NCBI RefSeq assembly: GCF_001475545.1
Contig: NZ_LDQC01000036.1
Span: 1 to 36,819, forward strand
Reading direction: 5' to 3'
DNA length: 36,819 bases
Origin: Curtobacterium luteum
Lineage (GTDB): Bacteria > Actinomycetota > Actinomycetes > Actinomycetales > Microbacteriaceae
The notes beneath the pieces are model-generated. The model saw only the letters and a list, made by a program, of their open reading frames with translations. It made no database searches and was not told the origin of the DNA. Shown here piece after piece: positions 27,447-36,673 of this stretch (position 1 is the first letter of the stretch; each line of letters opens with the position of its first letter). A program made the position numbers and the translations under genes.

Positions 27447-28525
27447 GCGTCCTGGTCGCCGATGGCGGCCAGGCGCGCCTCCTCGTCCGCCTGGATGGCG
27501 GACTGGATGACGGGCTCGAGTGCACCGTTCATCACGCGGTCGAGGTCGTACGCCTTGTACCCGGTGCGGTGGTCCGCGATGCGGTTCTCCGGGAAGTTGT
27601 ACGTACGGATGCGCTCGGAACGGTCCATGCCGCGGATCTGCGACTTGCGCGCGTCCGAGGCGATGGCGTCGAGCTCCTCCTGCTGCTTCGCGAGGATGCG
27701 TGCACGGAGGACGCGCATGCCGGCCTCGCGGTTCTGCAGCTGCGACTTCTCGTTCTGCATCGCCACCGTGATGCCCGTGGGCAGGTGCGTGATGCGGACC
27801 GCGGAGTCGGTGGTGTTGACCGACTGACCGCCGGGGCCGGAGGACCGGTACACGTCGATCTTGAGGTCGTTCTGGTTGATCTGGACCTCTTCGGGTTCGT
27901 CGACCTCGGGGAACACCAGCACGCCCGTGGTGGACGTGTGGATCCGCCCCTGCGACTCGGTCGCCGGCACCCGCTGCACGCGGTGCACGCCGCCCTCGTA
28001 CTTCAGGTGTGCCCAGACGCCCTGGGACGGGTCCGTCGCGTTCGACTTGATCGCGACCTGCACGTCCTTGTAGCCGCCGAGGTCGGACTCGGTGCGCTCG
28101 AGCAGCTCGACCTTCCAGCCCTTCGTCTCCGCGTAGTGCGAGTACATGCGCAGGAGGTCGGCCGCGAAGAGCGCGGACTCCTCGCCGCCCTCACCGCCCT
28201 TGATCTCCATGATGACGTCACGGCCGTCGTCGGGGTCGCGCGGGATGAGCAGGCGACGCAGGCGTTCCTGGCGTTCCTGCAGCTGCTCCTCGAGCGCGGG
28301 CACCTCGTCCGCGAAGGCCTCGTCCTCACGGGCGAGTTCCCGGGCGGCGGCGAGGTCGTCCCCCGCCGCCTGCCAGGACTCGTACGCGGACTTGATCTGG
28401 CTGAGCTCGGCGTACCGCCGGTTCACCTTCTTCGCACGGGCCGGATCGGCGTGGAGCGCGGGGTCCGACAGCTGCTGCGTCAGGTCCTCGTGTTCCGCCA
28501 GCAGCCCCGCTACCGACTCGAACAC
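27443..28525 (-). CDS. prfA: Peptide chain release factor 1
   Basis: 360 residues, full length. It reads UAA and UAG stop codons and triggers peptide release. The GGQ motif is at 232-234 and the RF1-type codon-reading tripeptide P-A-T at 187-189, which separates it from RF2. GTG 28525 lies 3 nt after the rho stop, with the ribosome site AGGAG inside the last rho codons. Confidence 0.98.
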   Translation of the reverse strand: MFESVAGLLAEHEDLTQQLSDPALHADPARAKKVNRRYAELSQIKSAYESWQAAGDDLAAARELAREDEAFADEVPALEEQLQERQERLRRLLIPRDPDDGRDVIMEIKGGEGGEESALFAADLLRMYSHYAETKGWKVELLERTESDLGGYKDVQVAIKSNATDPSQGVWAHLKYEGGVHRVQRVPATESQGRIHTSTTGVLVFPEVDEPEEVQINQNDLKIDVYRSSGPGGQSVNTTDSAVRITHLPTGITVAMQNEKSQLQNREAGMRVLRARILAKQQEELDAIASDARKSQIRGMDRSERIRTYNFPENRIADHRTGYKAYDLDRVMNGALEPVIQSAIQADEEARLAAIGDQDA

Positions 28526-28528
28526 CGG

Positions 28529-30742
28529 TTACTCCTGGTGGCCGTTGTGGTGCCCGCCGGTCGTGGGGACCGACTTCTGCACCTGGACCAGGAACTCGAC
28601 GTTCGACTGCGTCTCCTTGAGGTTCCGCAGCACGATCTCGAGGGCCTGCTGGGGGTCGAGCCCCGCGAGGGCCCGGCGCAGGCGCCACGTGATCTTGACC
28701 TCGTCCGCGGAGAGCAGCTGCTCCTCGCGACGGGTGCCGGAGGCGTTGACGTCGACGGCCGGGAAGATCCGCTTGTCCGCGAGGTGGCGGTTGAGGCGGA
28801 GCTCCATGTTGCCGGTGCCCTTGAACTCCTCGAAGATGACCTCGTCCATCTTGGAGCCGGTCTCGACGAGCGCGGTCGCGAGGATGGTCAGCGAGCCGCC
28901 GTCCTCGATGTTGCGCGCCGCGCCGAAGAAGCGCTTCGGCGGGTACAGCGCAGCCGAGTCGACACCACCGGACAGCACGCGACCGGAGGCCGGCGTCGCC
29001 AGGTTGTAGGCGCGGCCGAGGCGCGTGATCGAGTCGAGCAGCACGACGACGTCGTGACCGAGCTCCACGAGGCGCTTGGCACGCTCGATGGCGAGCTCGG
29101 CGACCGTGGTGTGGTCCTCCGCCGGACGGTCGAAGGTCGAGGCGATGACCTCGCCCTTCACCGAGCGCTGCATGTCGGTGACCTCTTCGGGCCGCTCGTC
29201 GACGAGCACGACCATGAGGTGCGCCTCGGGGTTGTTCTTCGCGATCGCGTTGGCGATGGCCTGCAGCACGACGGTCTTGCCGGCCTTCGGCGGCGACACG
29301 ATGAGGCCGCGCTGGCCCTTGCCGATCGGCGACACGAGGTCGATGATCCGCGTCGACAGCTTCTGCGGCTCGGTCTCGAGACGCAGACGCTCGTTCGGGT
29401 ACAGCGGCGTGAGGTCGGAGAAGTCCTTGCGGGCAGCAGCCTCGTCCGCGGTCTGGCCGTTGACGGTGTCGACCTTGACGAGGGCGTTGTACTTCTGCCG
29501 GCTCTGCTGCTCGCCGCCCTGGGGCTGCTTGATCGAACCGACGATCGCGTCGCCCTTGCGGAGGTGGTACTTCTTCACCTGGCCGAGCGAGACGTAGACG
29601 TCGCTCGGGCCGGGCAGGTAGCCGGTCGTCCGCACGAAGGCGTAGTTGTCGAGGACGTCGAGGATGCCCGCGATCGGGATGAGGACGTCGTCCTCCGTGA
29701 CCTCCGGCTCGAGGTCGTCCTGCTGGCCGCCACGACCGCGCTTGCGGTCACGCTGACGACGGCTGCGGCCCTCGCCCTCCTGCGCGTCCTGCTGCGGACC
29801 GTTCTGGGTGTTCTGCTTCTGCTGGCCCTGCTTCTGCTGGCCGTTCTGGTCGTTCTGCTTCTGCTGGCCGTTCTGCTGGCCCTGCTTCTGCTGACCGTTC
29901 TGGTCGTCCTGCTTCTGCTGGCCCTGCTGGTCGTTGCCGCCCTGGCCGTTCCCGGCCTGGCCGTTCCCGGCCTGGCCGTTGCCGCCCTGGCCGTTCTGCT
30001 CGCCGTTCTCGCCGTTCTGGCCACGCCCACGACCACGCCCGCGGCTGCGGCGTCCGCGACGCGAACCGCCCTCACCCTGCTGGTCGCCGTCGCCGGACTC
30101 GCTGCCCTGCTCGCCCGTTTGCGAGGCGGCGTCGCCCTGGGCCTCCTGGCCGCCCTGCTGCTGGCCGTCCTGCTGCTGGCCGCGCCCGCGGCGCTGGCCG
30201 GCAGCCTGCGCCGCTTCCTGAGCGTCCTTCTCGGCACGGACCTGGTCGAGGCCGGCGAGGAGGTCCTCGGTGCCGGTGTGGCCGTGGTTCTGGTGCTCTG
30301 CCGCCGACGTCGGCGCCGCGTTCACGGTGCCCGCCGAGGAGGCACGACGCGAGCGACGCGCGCGGTTGCCGCTCGGCTGCTCGGTCGCCTCGGCGCCGGT
30401 GGCGGCGCCCGAGGTCGCGTCCTGCGCAGGCTGCTGCTGGGAGGCCGGCTCCTGCGCCGCGGACGGCGCGGGTGCCGGCTGTTCGGTTGCCGGCTGCTCG
30501 GTTGCCGGCTGCTCGGCTGCCGGCTGCTCGGCGGCGGGCTCGGTCAGCGTCGGCTGCTCGGCGACCGGGGTCTCGGCCGTCGCGGGGCGCTTGTCCTCGA
30601 TGGTGGCGATGAGGTCGCCCTTGCGCATCTTCGACAGGCCGGTGATGCCGAGGGAGGAAGCGATGCGCTGGAGCTCCGGGAGCCGGAGGGCGCGCAGGTC
30701 GCTGGGGATCTCCACCGGGGTGGAGTCGTTGACGTTCGTCAA
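28529..30742 (-). CDS. rho: Transcription termination factor Rho with long disordered insert
   Basis: 737 residues against about 420 in E. coli. A Rho N-domain (about 15-50) is followed by an insert of about 300 residues: AEQPA/TEQPA repeats (71-91), Arg/Gly clusters (226-241, 325-340), and a Q/N/G-rich run (about 186-320) with repeated N-G-Q-Q-K-Q. The RNA-binding cold-shock part (about 357-405) and RecA-type ATPase follow, with Walker A PPKAGKT (484-490), V-D-E-R-P-E-E-V-T-D, and the Q/R-loop regions intact. The start is TTG 30742 behind AAAGGAAA. Long inserts are known in actinobacterial Rho and bind RNA; the Q/N-rich form is prion-like in composition. Active hexameric helicase expected. 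Confidence 0.97.
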   Translation of the reverse strand: MTNVNDSTPVEIPSDLRALRLPELQRIASSLGITGLSKMRKGDLIATIEDKRPATAETPVAEQPTLTEPAAEQPAAEQPATEQPATEQPAPAPSAAQEPASQQQPAQDATSGAATGAEATEQPSGNRARRSRRASSAGTVNAAPTSAAEHQNHGHTGTEDLLAGLDQVRAEKDAQEAAQAAGQRRGRGQQQDGQQQGGQEAQGDAASQTGEQGSESGDGDQQGEGGSRRGRRSRGRGRGRGQNGENGEQNGQGGNGQAGNGQAGNGQGGNDQQGQQKQDDQNGQQKQGQQNGQQKQNDQNGQQKQGQQKQNTQNGPQQDAQEGEGRSRRQRDRKRGRGGQQDDLEPEVTEDDVLIPIAGILDVLDNYAFVRTTGYLPGPSDVYVSLGQVKKYHLRKGDAIVGSIKQPQGGEQQSRQKYNALVKVDTVNGQTADEAAARKDFSDLTPLYPNERLRLETEPQKLSTRIIDLVSPIGKGQRGLIVSPPKAGKTVVLQAIANAIAKNNPEAHLMVVLVDERPEEVTDMQRSVKGEVIASTFDRPAEDHTTVAELAIERAKRLVELGHDVVVLLDSITRLGRAYNLATPASGRVLSGGVDSAALYPPKRFFGAARNIEDGGSLTILATALVETGSKMDEVIFEEFKGTGNMELRLNRHLADKRIFPAVDVNASGTRREEQLLSADEVKITWRLRRALAGLDPQQALEIVLRNLKETQSNVEFLVQVQKSVPTTGGHHNGHQE

Positions 30743-30792
30743 GGTCGGTGTTTCCTTTCGAACCGCAGAACGCGGAGAGTTTCCACCGCCCC

Positions 30793-30831
30793 GGGTGCAC
30801 AGGGGTGCACCGACCGTCGCTCAGACGACGG
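30793..30831 (-). promoter_or_regulatory. Structured leader upstream of rho
   Basis: The 163-nt gap between thrB and rho holds two copies of GGGTGCAC (plus strand 30793-30800 and 30803-30810) exactly 10 bp apart, and a perfect hairpin CCGTCG/CGACGG (30814-30819 with 30826-30831, 6-nt loop). It may be an operator, an attenuator of rho, or a terminator after thrB. No U-tract follows the hairpin. Confidence 0.4.
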
Positions 30832-30905
30832 ATCGGGAAACGGTGATCAGAAAGAGAGTGCCCCCGCGCACCGGACCCTGCACCGGCGAGGATCGTTCCT
30901 GCTGC

Positions 30906-31901
30906 CTATGCGAGATCGGCTTGGAGCGCCGAGTGCGCTGCCACTGTAGCACCACCCAGGTCCACGGCCAGCATGAGCGGTCGCCAGTCCGATTCCGCGT
31001 GTCGCGCCACGAGGTCCGCCGCGGTGAGGCGCTGCGCCGGATCGCTGCCGAGGACGAGGAGGCTCGGGCCGGCCCCCGAGACGACGGCCGCGAGCCCGTG
31101 CTGCCGCAGGAGTCCGATGAGCGCGTCGGTCTCGGGCATGGCACTCGCGCGGTACGCCTGGTGGAGGCGGTCCTCCGTGGCGGCGAGGAGCAGTTCGGGG
31201 CTCTGGATGAGCGCCGCGACGAGGAGCGCCGACCGCGACACGTTGAACGCCGCGTCCTCGTGCGGCACACTCGCGGGCTGCAGGGACCGTGCGAGCTTGG
31301 TCGACAGGGTCGACGTTGGCACGAAGACCACCGGCGAGACGCCGCGGTGCACGAGGAGCCGCTTGTAGGCCGGCCCGTCCGCGGTCATCCACGCGATGGT
31401 GAGGCCGCCGAAGAGCGCCGGCGCGACGTTGTCGGGGTGACCCTCCATCTCCGTGGCGAGCGTCAGGAGCGTCGAGGCGTCGAGGTCGACGACCCCGTCG
31501 AGGAGCCCGCGAGCCGCCATGAGCCCGGCGACGATCGCCGCGGCGGAGGACCCCATGCCGCGGCCGTGCGGGATGGCGTTGACCGCGTGCAGCTCGAGCC
31601 CGGGCTGCTCGGTCACGCCTCCGGCAGCGAGCCCTCGACGGACTGCCTGCACGACGAGGTTCGACTCGTCCGTGGCGACTTCACCGGCACCGACGCCCTC
31701 GACCGTCACGGTCGCGCCGGACTCCGGCCGGACGCGCACCGTCACCTCGTCGTACAGCGACAGCGCGAGCCCGAGCGAGTCGAAGCCCGGGCCGAGGTTC
31801 GCCGAGGTCGCCGGCACCCGGACGCGCACCACCCGTCCGGCCGGTACAGCGTGCTGGGCGGTCGTGCCCTCCCCCGGTCCGGACGAGCGGTGCGTGCTCA
31901 C
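30906..31901 (-). CDS. thrB: Homoserine kinase
   Basis: 331 residues from GTG 31901, which overlaps the thrC stop (GTGA). It phosphorylates homoserine with ATP in threonine synthesis. GHMP-kinase features are clear: [14 protein letters not shown] near residue 30, the ATP-binding [12 protein letters not shown] at 111-122, and the C-terminal S-G-A-G-P-S motif. The frame extends further upstream only as shadow of thrC. Confidence 0.97.
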   Translation of the reverse strand: MSTHRSSGPGEGTTAQHAVPAGRVVRVRVPATSANLGPGFDSLGLALSLYDEVTVRVRPESGATVTVEGVGAGEVATDESNLVVQAVRRGLAAGGVTEQPGLELHAVNAIPHGRGMGSSAAAIVAGLMAARGLLDGVVDLDASTLLTLATEMEGHPDNVAPALFGGLTIAWMTADGPAYKRLLVHRGVSPVVFVPTSTLSTKLARSLQPASVPHEDAAFNVSRSALLVAALIQSPELLLAATEDRLHQAYRASAMPETDALIGLLRQHGLAAVVSGAGPSLLVLGSDPAQRLTAADLVARHAESDWRPLMLAVDLGGATVAAHSALQADLA

Positions 31902-32977
31902 TCGGCGCCGACCAGTCCGAGCACGTCGGCGACGGACTTCGTGTCGACCGGCACGACCGTGGGCTGCACCTCGCCGCCGTCCTCGGTGCGGAGGGCCCAC
32001 TGCGGGTCCTTCAGGCCGTGGCCGGTCACCGTGATGACGACCTTCGCACCCTTGCCGACGACACCGGCGTCCGCGCGCTCCAGCAGCCCGGCGACACCGA
32101 TCGCGGAGGCCGGCTCGACGAACACGCCGACCTCGGCGGACAGGATGTGGTGCGCAGCGAGGATCGCCTCGTCGGAGATCGCGCCGAAGTACCCGTCGGT
32201 CTCCGCACGCGCGTCGAGGGCGTACTGCCACGAGGCCGGGTTGCCGATGCGGATGGCGGACGCGATCGTCTCGGGCTTCGGGACGACCTCGCCGCGGACG
32301 ATCGGTGCCGAGCCGGCTGCCTGGAAGCCGAACATGCGCGGGAGCTTCGACGAACGACCCGCGGCGACGTCCTCGCGGTAGCCGCGGGAGTACGCCGTGT
32401 AGTTGCCCGCGTTGCCGACGGGCAGGAAGTGGAAGTCCGGCGCGTCGCCGAGGACGTCGACGACCTCGAACGCAGCGGTCTTCTGGCCCTCGATGCGGTC
32501 GTTGTTCACCGAGTTGACGAGGTGCACCGGGTAGTTCGCCGCGAGGTCGCGCGCGATGTCGAGACAGTCGTCGAAGTTGCCCTGCACCTGGAGCAGCTGC
32601 CCGTCGTGTGCGATCGCCTGGCTGAGCTTGCCCATGGCGATCTTGCCCTCGGGCACGAGCACCGCGGCGGTGATCCCGGCGTGCGTGGCGTAGGCGGCGG
32701 CGGACGCGCTCGTGTTGCCGGTCGAGGCGCAGATGACGGCCTTCGCACCGTGCTCGACGGCCTTCGAGATCGCCATCGTCATGCCGCGGTCCTTGAACGA
32801 ACCGGTCGGGTTCATGCCCTCGAACTTGACGTAGACGTCCGCCCCGGTGCGCTCGGAGAGCCGTCGCGCCGGGATGAGCGGGGTGCCGCCCTCGCCGAGG
32901 GTGACGACGGGCGTCGCCTCGGTGACGTCGAGACGGTCGGCGTACTCGCGCAGGACTCCCTGCCACTGGTGGGCCAT
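31898..32977 (-). CDS. thrC: Threonine synthase
   Basis: 359 residues. A PLP enzyme that turns O-phosphohomoserine into threonine. The PLP lysine is Lys62 in G-S-F-K-D-R-G-M; the S-T-G-N-T-S phosphate loop and G-N-A-G-N-Y stretch are present. The size fits the shorter class of threonine synthase. ATG 32977 has an AAGGGGAG ribosome site. It lies 51 nt after hom and is coupled to thrB. Confidence 0.97.
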   Translation of the reverse strand: MAHQWQGVLREYADRLDVTEATPVVTLGEGGTPLIPARRLSERTGADVYVKFEGMNPTGSFKDRGMTMAISKAVEHGAKAVICASTGNTSASAAAYATHAGITAAVLVPEGKIAMGKLSQAIAHDGQLLQVQGNFDDCLDIARDLAANYPVHLVNSVNNDRIEGQKTAAFEVVDVLGDAPDFHFLPVGNAGNYTAYSRGYREDVAAGRSSKLPRMFGFQAAGSAPIVRGEVVPKPETIASAIRIGNPASWQYALDARAETDGYFGAISDEAILAAHHILSAEVGVFVEPASAIGVAGLLERADAGVVGKGAKVVITVTGHGLKDPQWALRTEDGGEVQPTVVPVDTKSVADVLGLVGAE

Positions 32978-33028
32978 CAGGCTCCCCTTTGTATCGGTGT
33001 GCTGTTCGGGTGCGTGGGTGGTCGCGGC

Positions 33029-34393
33029 TCAGGCGCCGGCGACCCGCAACACGCTGGTGATCTCGGCGACGACGTCCTCGTTCCGGAGCGCCACCACGGT
33101 GTCGGCGAGGTCGGACTCGCGCGCCAGGTGGGTGCCGATGACGAGCGTCGCGGTCGCACCGGTGCGGTCGGCACCGGGAGCGTCCGTCTGCAGCGCACTG
33201 GTCTGTTCGACCGTCTCCACGCTGACGCCGTGCTTGGCGAGCACGCCCGCGACCGTCGACAGGACACCGGGGGCGTCCGCGACGTGGAGCGTGATCTGGT
33301 AGCGGGTGCGCACGGTCCCGATCGGGAACACGGGCAGGTCCGCCTGGGTGGACTCGGCGACGCCCGGGCCGCCGATGACGTGCCGGCGCGCGGCGGACAC
33401 GAGGTCGCCGAGGACGGCGGACGCCGTCTCGACGCCGCCTGCTCCGGCGCCGTAGAACATGAGGTCGCCGGCGGCCTCCGCCTCGACGAAGACGGCGTTC
33501 TTCGCGCCGTGCACGCTCGCGAGCGGGTGCGACTCCGGCACGAGGGCCGGGTAGACCCGGGCGGAGACGCCCTCGCGGCCGTCCTCGTCGGTCAGTCGCT
33601 CGGCCGTCGCGAGGATCTTCACGACGTAGCCGGCCTTCCGGGCCGCGCGGACCTGGTCGATCGTGATCGCCGTGATGCCCTCGCGGTGCACGGCGGCGAG
33701 CGGCACCGAGGTGTGGAACGCGAGCGACGCCAGGATCGCGGCCTTCTGCGCGGCGTCGTACCCCTCGACGTCGGCGGTGGGGTCGGCCTCGGCGTACCCG
33801 AGCTCGGTCGCGGTGGCGAGGGCGTCCTCGAAGGTCGCGCCCTTGCGGTCCATCAGGTCGAGGATGAAGTTGGTGGTGCCGTTGACGATGCCCATGATGC
33901 GCACGATGCGGTCACCGGCGAGGGAGTCGTGCAGCGGGCGGATGATCGGGATCGCCCCGGCGACGGCGGCCTCGTAGTAGAGCTGCGCGCCGACCTGCTC
34001 GGCGGCCGCGAAGAGCTCCGGGCCGTGGGTCGCGAGGAGGGCCTTGTTGCCCGTGACGACGTCCGCGCCGGACTGCAGCGCCTGGAGGACGAGCGTCCGC
34101 GCGGGCTCGATGCCGCCGATGAGCTCGACGACGATGTCGGCGCCCAGGATCAGCGACTCGGCGTCGGTCGTGAAGAGGTCCTTCGGCAGGTCGACGTCCC
34201 GCTCCGCCTCGGTGTCGCGGACGGCGATCCCGACGAGCTCCAGGCCAGCGCCGGCACGCGAGGCGAGCTCGTCGCCGTGCTCGAGGAGGAGCCGCGCCAC
34301 CTGCGACCCGACCGAGCCGGCTCCGAGCAGGGCGACGCGGACGTTGCGGTATTCGATCATCTGGGGGTGGTTCCTGTCGTTCGGGCGGGTCAC
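33029..34393 (-). CDS. hom: Homoserine dehydrogenase
   Basis: 454 residues from GTG 34393, overlapping the lysA stop (GTGA). It reduces aspartate semialdehyde to homoserine. The NAD(P)-binding L-L-G-A-G-S-V-G-S-Q (22-31), the N-G-T-T-N-F-I-L core and D-V-E-G-Y-D-A-A-Q-K catalytic region are clear, and an ACT domain (about 375-454) suggests threonine feedback control. An ATG at 34360 (residue 12) with AGGA upstream is a reasonable alternative start, since similarity begins near there. Confidence 0.97.
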   Translation of the reverse strand: MTRPNDRNHPQMIEYRNVRVALLGAGSVGSQVARLLLEHGDELASRAGAGLELVGIAVRDTEAERDVDLPKDLFTTDAESLILGADIVVELIGGIEPARTLVLQALQSGADVVTGNKALLATHGPELFAAAEQVGAQLYYEAAVAGAIPIIRPLHDSLAGDRIVRIMGIVNGTTNFILDLMDRKGATFEDALATATELGYAEADPTADVEGYDAAQKAAILASLAFHTSVPLAAVHREGITAITIDQVRAARKAGYVVKILATAERLTDEDGREGVSARVYPALVPESHPLASVHGAKNAVFVEAEAAGDLMFYGAGAGGVETASAVLGDLVSAARRHVIGGPGVAESTQADLPVFPIGTVRTRYQITLHVADAPGVLSTVAGVLAKHGVSVETVEQTSALQTDAPGADRTGATATLVIGTHLARESDLADTVVALRNEDVVAEITSVLRVAGA

Positions 34394-35874
34394 CGGCCGG
34401 GGCCGGTTGCGGGGACGACCCCGGTGTCACGGGCGAGCAGGTCGTCGATCGACTCGCCCCGGACGAGGATACGGGCTGTGCCGTCCGCAACGGCGACGAC
34501 CGGCGGACGACCCACGTGGTTGTAGTTGCTCGCGAGGCTCCAGCAGTAGGCGCCGGTCGCAGCGACGGCGAGGAGGTCGCCGCGGTGCACGTCCCCCGGC
34601 AGGTACTCGTCCTGCACGACGACGTCGCCGCTCTCGCAGTGCTTGCCGACCACCCGGCTGAGCACCGCCGGCGCGTCCGAGCTGCGGGCGAGGCGGGCGG
34701 TGTAGTCGGCGCCGTACAGCGCCGGCCGGGCGTTGTCGCTCATGCCGCCGTCGACGGACACGTAGGTGCGGGTCGCGGCGTGGGACGTCGGTTCGTCGGC
34801 GGGGAGGGCGTCGCCCTCGGTGGCAAGCACCGGTCCGGCTCCGTCGGACGCAGGCACGTCGAGCTCCAGGGTCACGGGCTTGATCGTGCCGATCGAGTAC
34901 AGCGTGATGCCGGCGGGGCCGACGATGTAGCGACCGGGTTCCACCGCGATCTCGGGCACCGGGATCCCACGCTCCGCACAGGCCTCGGCGACGATGGCGG
35001 CGAGGGCCTCGGCGACGTCCTCGGGCGCGAACGCCGAGTCGGCCTCGGTGTAGTCGATGCCCCATCCCCCACCGAGGTTGAGCTCCGGCACCGGACCGGT
35101 CGCCACGAGCGCCGCGTGCACGTCCATGAGGCGCCGAGCGGCCTCGCGGAACCCGGACTCGTCGAAGATCTGCGAACCGATGTGCGAGTGCAGGCCGACG
35201 AACGCGAGCGACGGCTCCGCGCGGACCGCCGCGGCGGCCTCCTCGGCCTCGGTCAGCGGGATGCCGAACTTCTGGTCCTCGCGGGCGGTGGCGAGGTACT
35301 CGTGCGTCGAGGCGTGCACGCCGCTGTTGATCCGGATGCGGACGCGCTGCACGACACCGGCCTCGGCGGCGGCTCGGGCGACGCGCTGCACCTCCTCGTG
35401 GCTGTCGAGGACGATCGTGCCGACGCCGACCTCGACGGCGCGCGCGATCTCGGCGTCGGACTTGTCGTTGCCGTGGAAGCCGAGCATGCCCGGATCGACG
35501 CCGCCGGCCAGGGCGACCGCGAGCTCCCCGCCGGTGCAGACGTCGACGCGGAGGTCCGCCGCGGCCATCCACGCGGCCACCTGGGTCGTCAGGAACGCCT
35601 TGCCGGCGTAGTAGACGTGCGCACGGGTGCCGATCCGACGGAACGCGTCCGAGAAGGCGGTCCGCACGCGGACGGCCCGCGCCTGCACATCGCGTTCGTC
35701 GACCACGTACAGCGGCGTGCCGAACTGCCGTGCGAGGTCGGAGGCAGTGATCCCGCCCACGGCGAGCTCGCCGTCGTCCGTCCGGGTCGCGGACGCCGGC
35801 CAGATGCGCGCCGTCAGCGCGGAGGCGTCCGTCGGGAACCGCAGCCGCGGCGGGGCAAGGGGGTTCTCGCTCAC
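34390..35874 (-). CDS. lysA: Diaminopimelate decarboxylase
   Basis: 494 residues. A fold-III PLP enzyme that makes lysine from meso-diaminopimelate. The PLP lysine is Lys92 in Y-Y-A-G-K-A-F, followed by H-S-H-I-G-S-Q, the phosphate-binding G-G-G-W-G-I-D-Y, E-P-G-R-Y and the C-E-S-G-D active-site motif. A small acidic insert follows the D-V-P segment near residue 340, longer than in E. coli LysA. Heads the unit lysA-hom-thrC-thrB. Confidence 0.97.
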   Translation of the reverse strand: MSENPLAPPRLRFPTDASALTARIWPASATRTDDGELAVGGITASDLARQFGTPLYVVDERDVQARAVRVRTAFSDAFRRIGTRAHVYYAGKAFLTTQVAAWMAAADLRVDVCTGGELAVALAGGVDPGMLGFHGNDKSDAEIARAVEVGVGTIVLDSHEEVQRVARAAAEAGVVQRVRIRINSGVHASTHEYLATAREDQKFGIPLTEAEEAAAAVRAEPSLAFVGLHSHIGSQIFDESGFREAARRLMDVHAALVATGPVPELNLGGGWGIDYTEADSAFAPEDVAEALAAIVAEACAERGIPVPEIAVEPGRYIVGPAGITLYSIGTIKPVTLELDVPASDGAGPVLATEGDALPADEPTSHAATRTYVSVDGGMSDNARPALYGADYTARLARSSDAPAVLSRVVGKHCESGDVVVQDEYLPGDVHRGDLLAVAATGAYCWSLASNYNHVGRPPVVAVADGTARILVRGESIDDLLARDTGVVPATGPGR

Positions 35875-35894
35875 GGGACCCGATCCTACCGAGC

Positions 35895-35910
35895 CGGGAG
35901 GAGCCTCCCG
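35895..35910 (-). terminator. Hairpin between the DUF2993 gene and lysA
   Basis: CGGGAG-GAGC-CTCCCG is a perfect 6-bp stem with a 4-nt loop, 8 nt past the DUF2993 stop and about 20 nt before the lysA start. It lacks a U-tract and could be a weak terminator or could affect lysA translation. Confidence 0.4.
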
Positions 35911-35917
35911 TCCGGTG

Positions 35918-36673
35918 TTACGAGCAGGACCCGACCGACCGCAACCCTTCCTCGCTGAGCGGCAGGGAGTCCGCGGTGACGCGGACGGTCGCGTCGCGCG
36001 CGGTGATGTCGAGGTCGCGCACCGACAACTGGGACGGCAGGAAGCGTGCGGTGCAGACCTCGACCGGGACGTTCGTGACGCCGGGGATCGAGTCGACCTT
36101 GAGGCCGAGCGACGAGTTGGTGATGCGGACGCTCTTCGGGGTGATCGTCACGCCCTTGCCGTCGTCCTGCGTCACGACGTCCCCGCGCGCGGCGTACGTG
36201 ATGTCGTAGCCGAGCACGGCCGTCGTGCCGGAGAGCTCGACACCACCGTCGACGAGCTTCAGTCGCTCGAACAGCGGGCTGTACTTCGCGAGGTCCGAGA
36301 CGCTGCTCGAGGCGAGGGTCACGGTGCCGTCGAGGTCGCGGACGTCGCCCTTGCCGTCGACCGGGACGTCGTGCACGGTGACGTCGGCGGCGAGCGGGAT
36401 GCCGTCGACGGTGATCTTCCGCGAGGAGATCTCGACCTCGTCCAGCGTGCCGCCGATGAGCTGCGGGATGACGATGCCGTCCGCGTGTGCCTCGACCTGA
36501 CCCGTGGTGCCCTCGGGGAGCGACTGCTCGACCTGGTCGGCGATGATCCGGTCGACGACGCCGCGGAGGACGAACTCGGCGACCACCACGAGTGCGGCGA
36601 GCACGACGAGCACGACGACGAGGACGATCGGCCAGCGGCGGCGCTTCGGGCGGGCGGCGGGGGCGGCGGTCAT
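35918..36673 (-). CDS. DUF2993 (LmeA-family) envelope protein
   Basis: 251 residues from ATG 36673; a GTG at 36697 would add 8 residues. A basic N-terminus (R-P-K-R-R-R-W) is followed by one membrane helix (about 14-36), placing the rest outside. The body is beta-rich with the DUF2993 pattern (G-G-T-L-D-E-V-E-I, V-x-V-H-D-V-P-V-D). In mycobacteria the family member LmeA binds lipids and supports lipomannan elongation. It is 43 nt upstream of lysA on the same strand; two cysteines lie near the C-terminus. Family good, exact role unknown. Confidence 0.88.
   Translation of the reverse strand: MTAAPAARPKRRRWPIVLVVVLVVLAALVVVAEFVLRGVVDRIIADQVEQSLPEGTTGQVEAHADGIVIPQLIGGTLDEVEISSRKITVDGIPLAADVTVHDVPVDGKGDVRDLDGTVTLASSSVSDLAKYSPLFERLKLVDGGVELSGTTAVLGYDITYAARGDVVTQDDGKGVTITPKSVRITNSSLGLKVDSIPGVTNVPVEVCTARFLPSQLSVRDLDITARDATVRVTADSLPLSEEGLRSVGSCS

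Noticed and set aside
26298..27827. Plus-strand frame that translates the 19-bp array as Pro/Ser/Arg-rich peptide
   Set aside because: Most of it is antisense to prmC and prfA; 19-bp units do not keep a reading frame, so a repeat protein is unlikely.
27569..30949. Plus-strand open frame of 1126 codons with a very Leu/Val-rich stretch
   Set aside because: It is antisense to prfA and rho; the hydrophobic run is the complement of Gln/Asn/Gly codons in the Rho insert. Both minus-strand genes have full family motifs.
32018..34525. Plus-strand open frame of 835 codons
   Set aside because: Antisense to thrC and hom, both of which have all family motifs.
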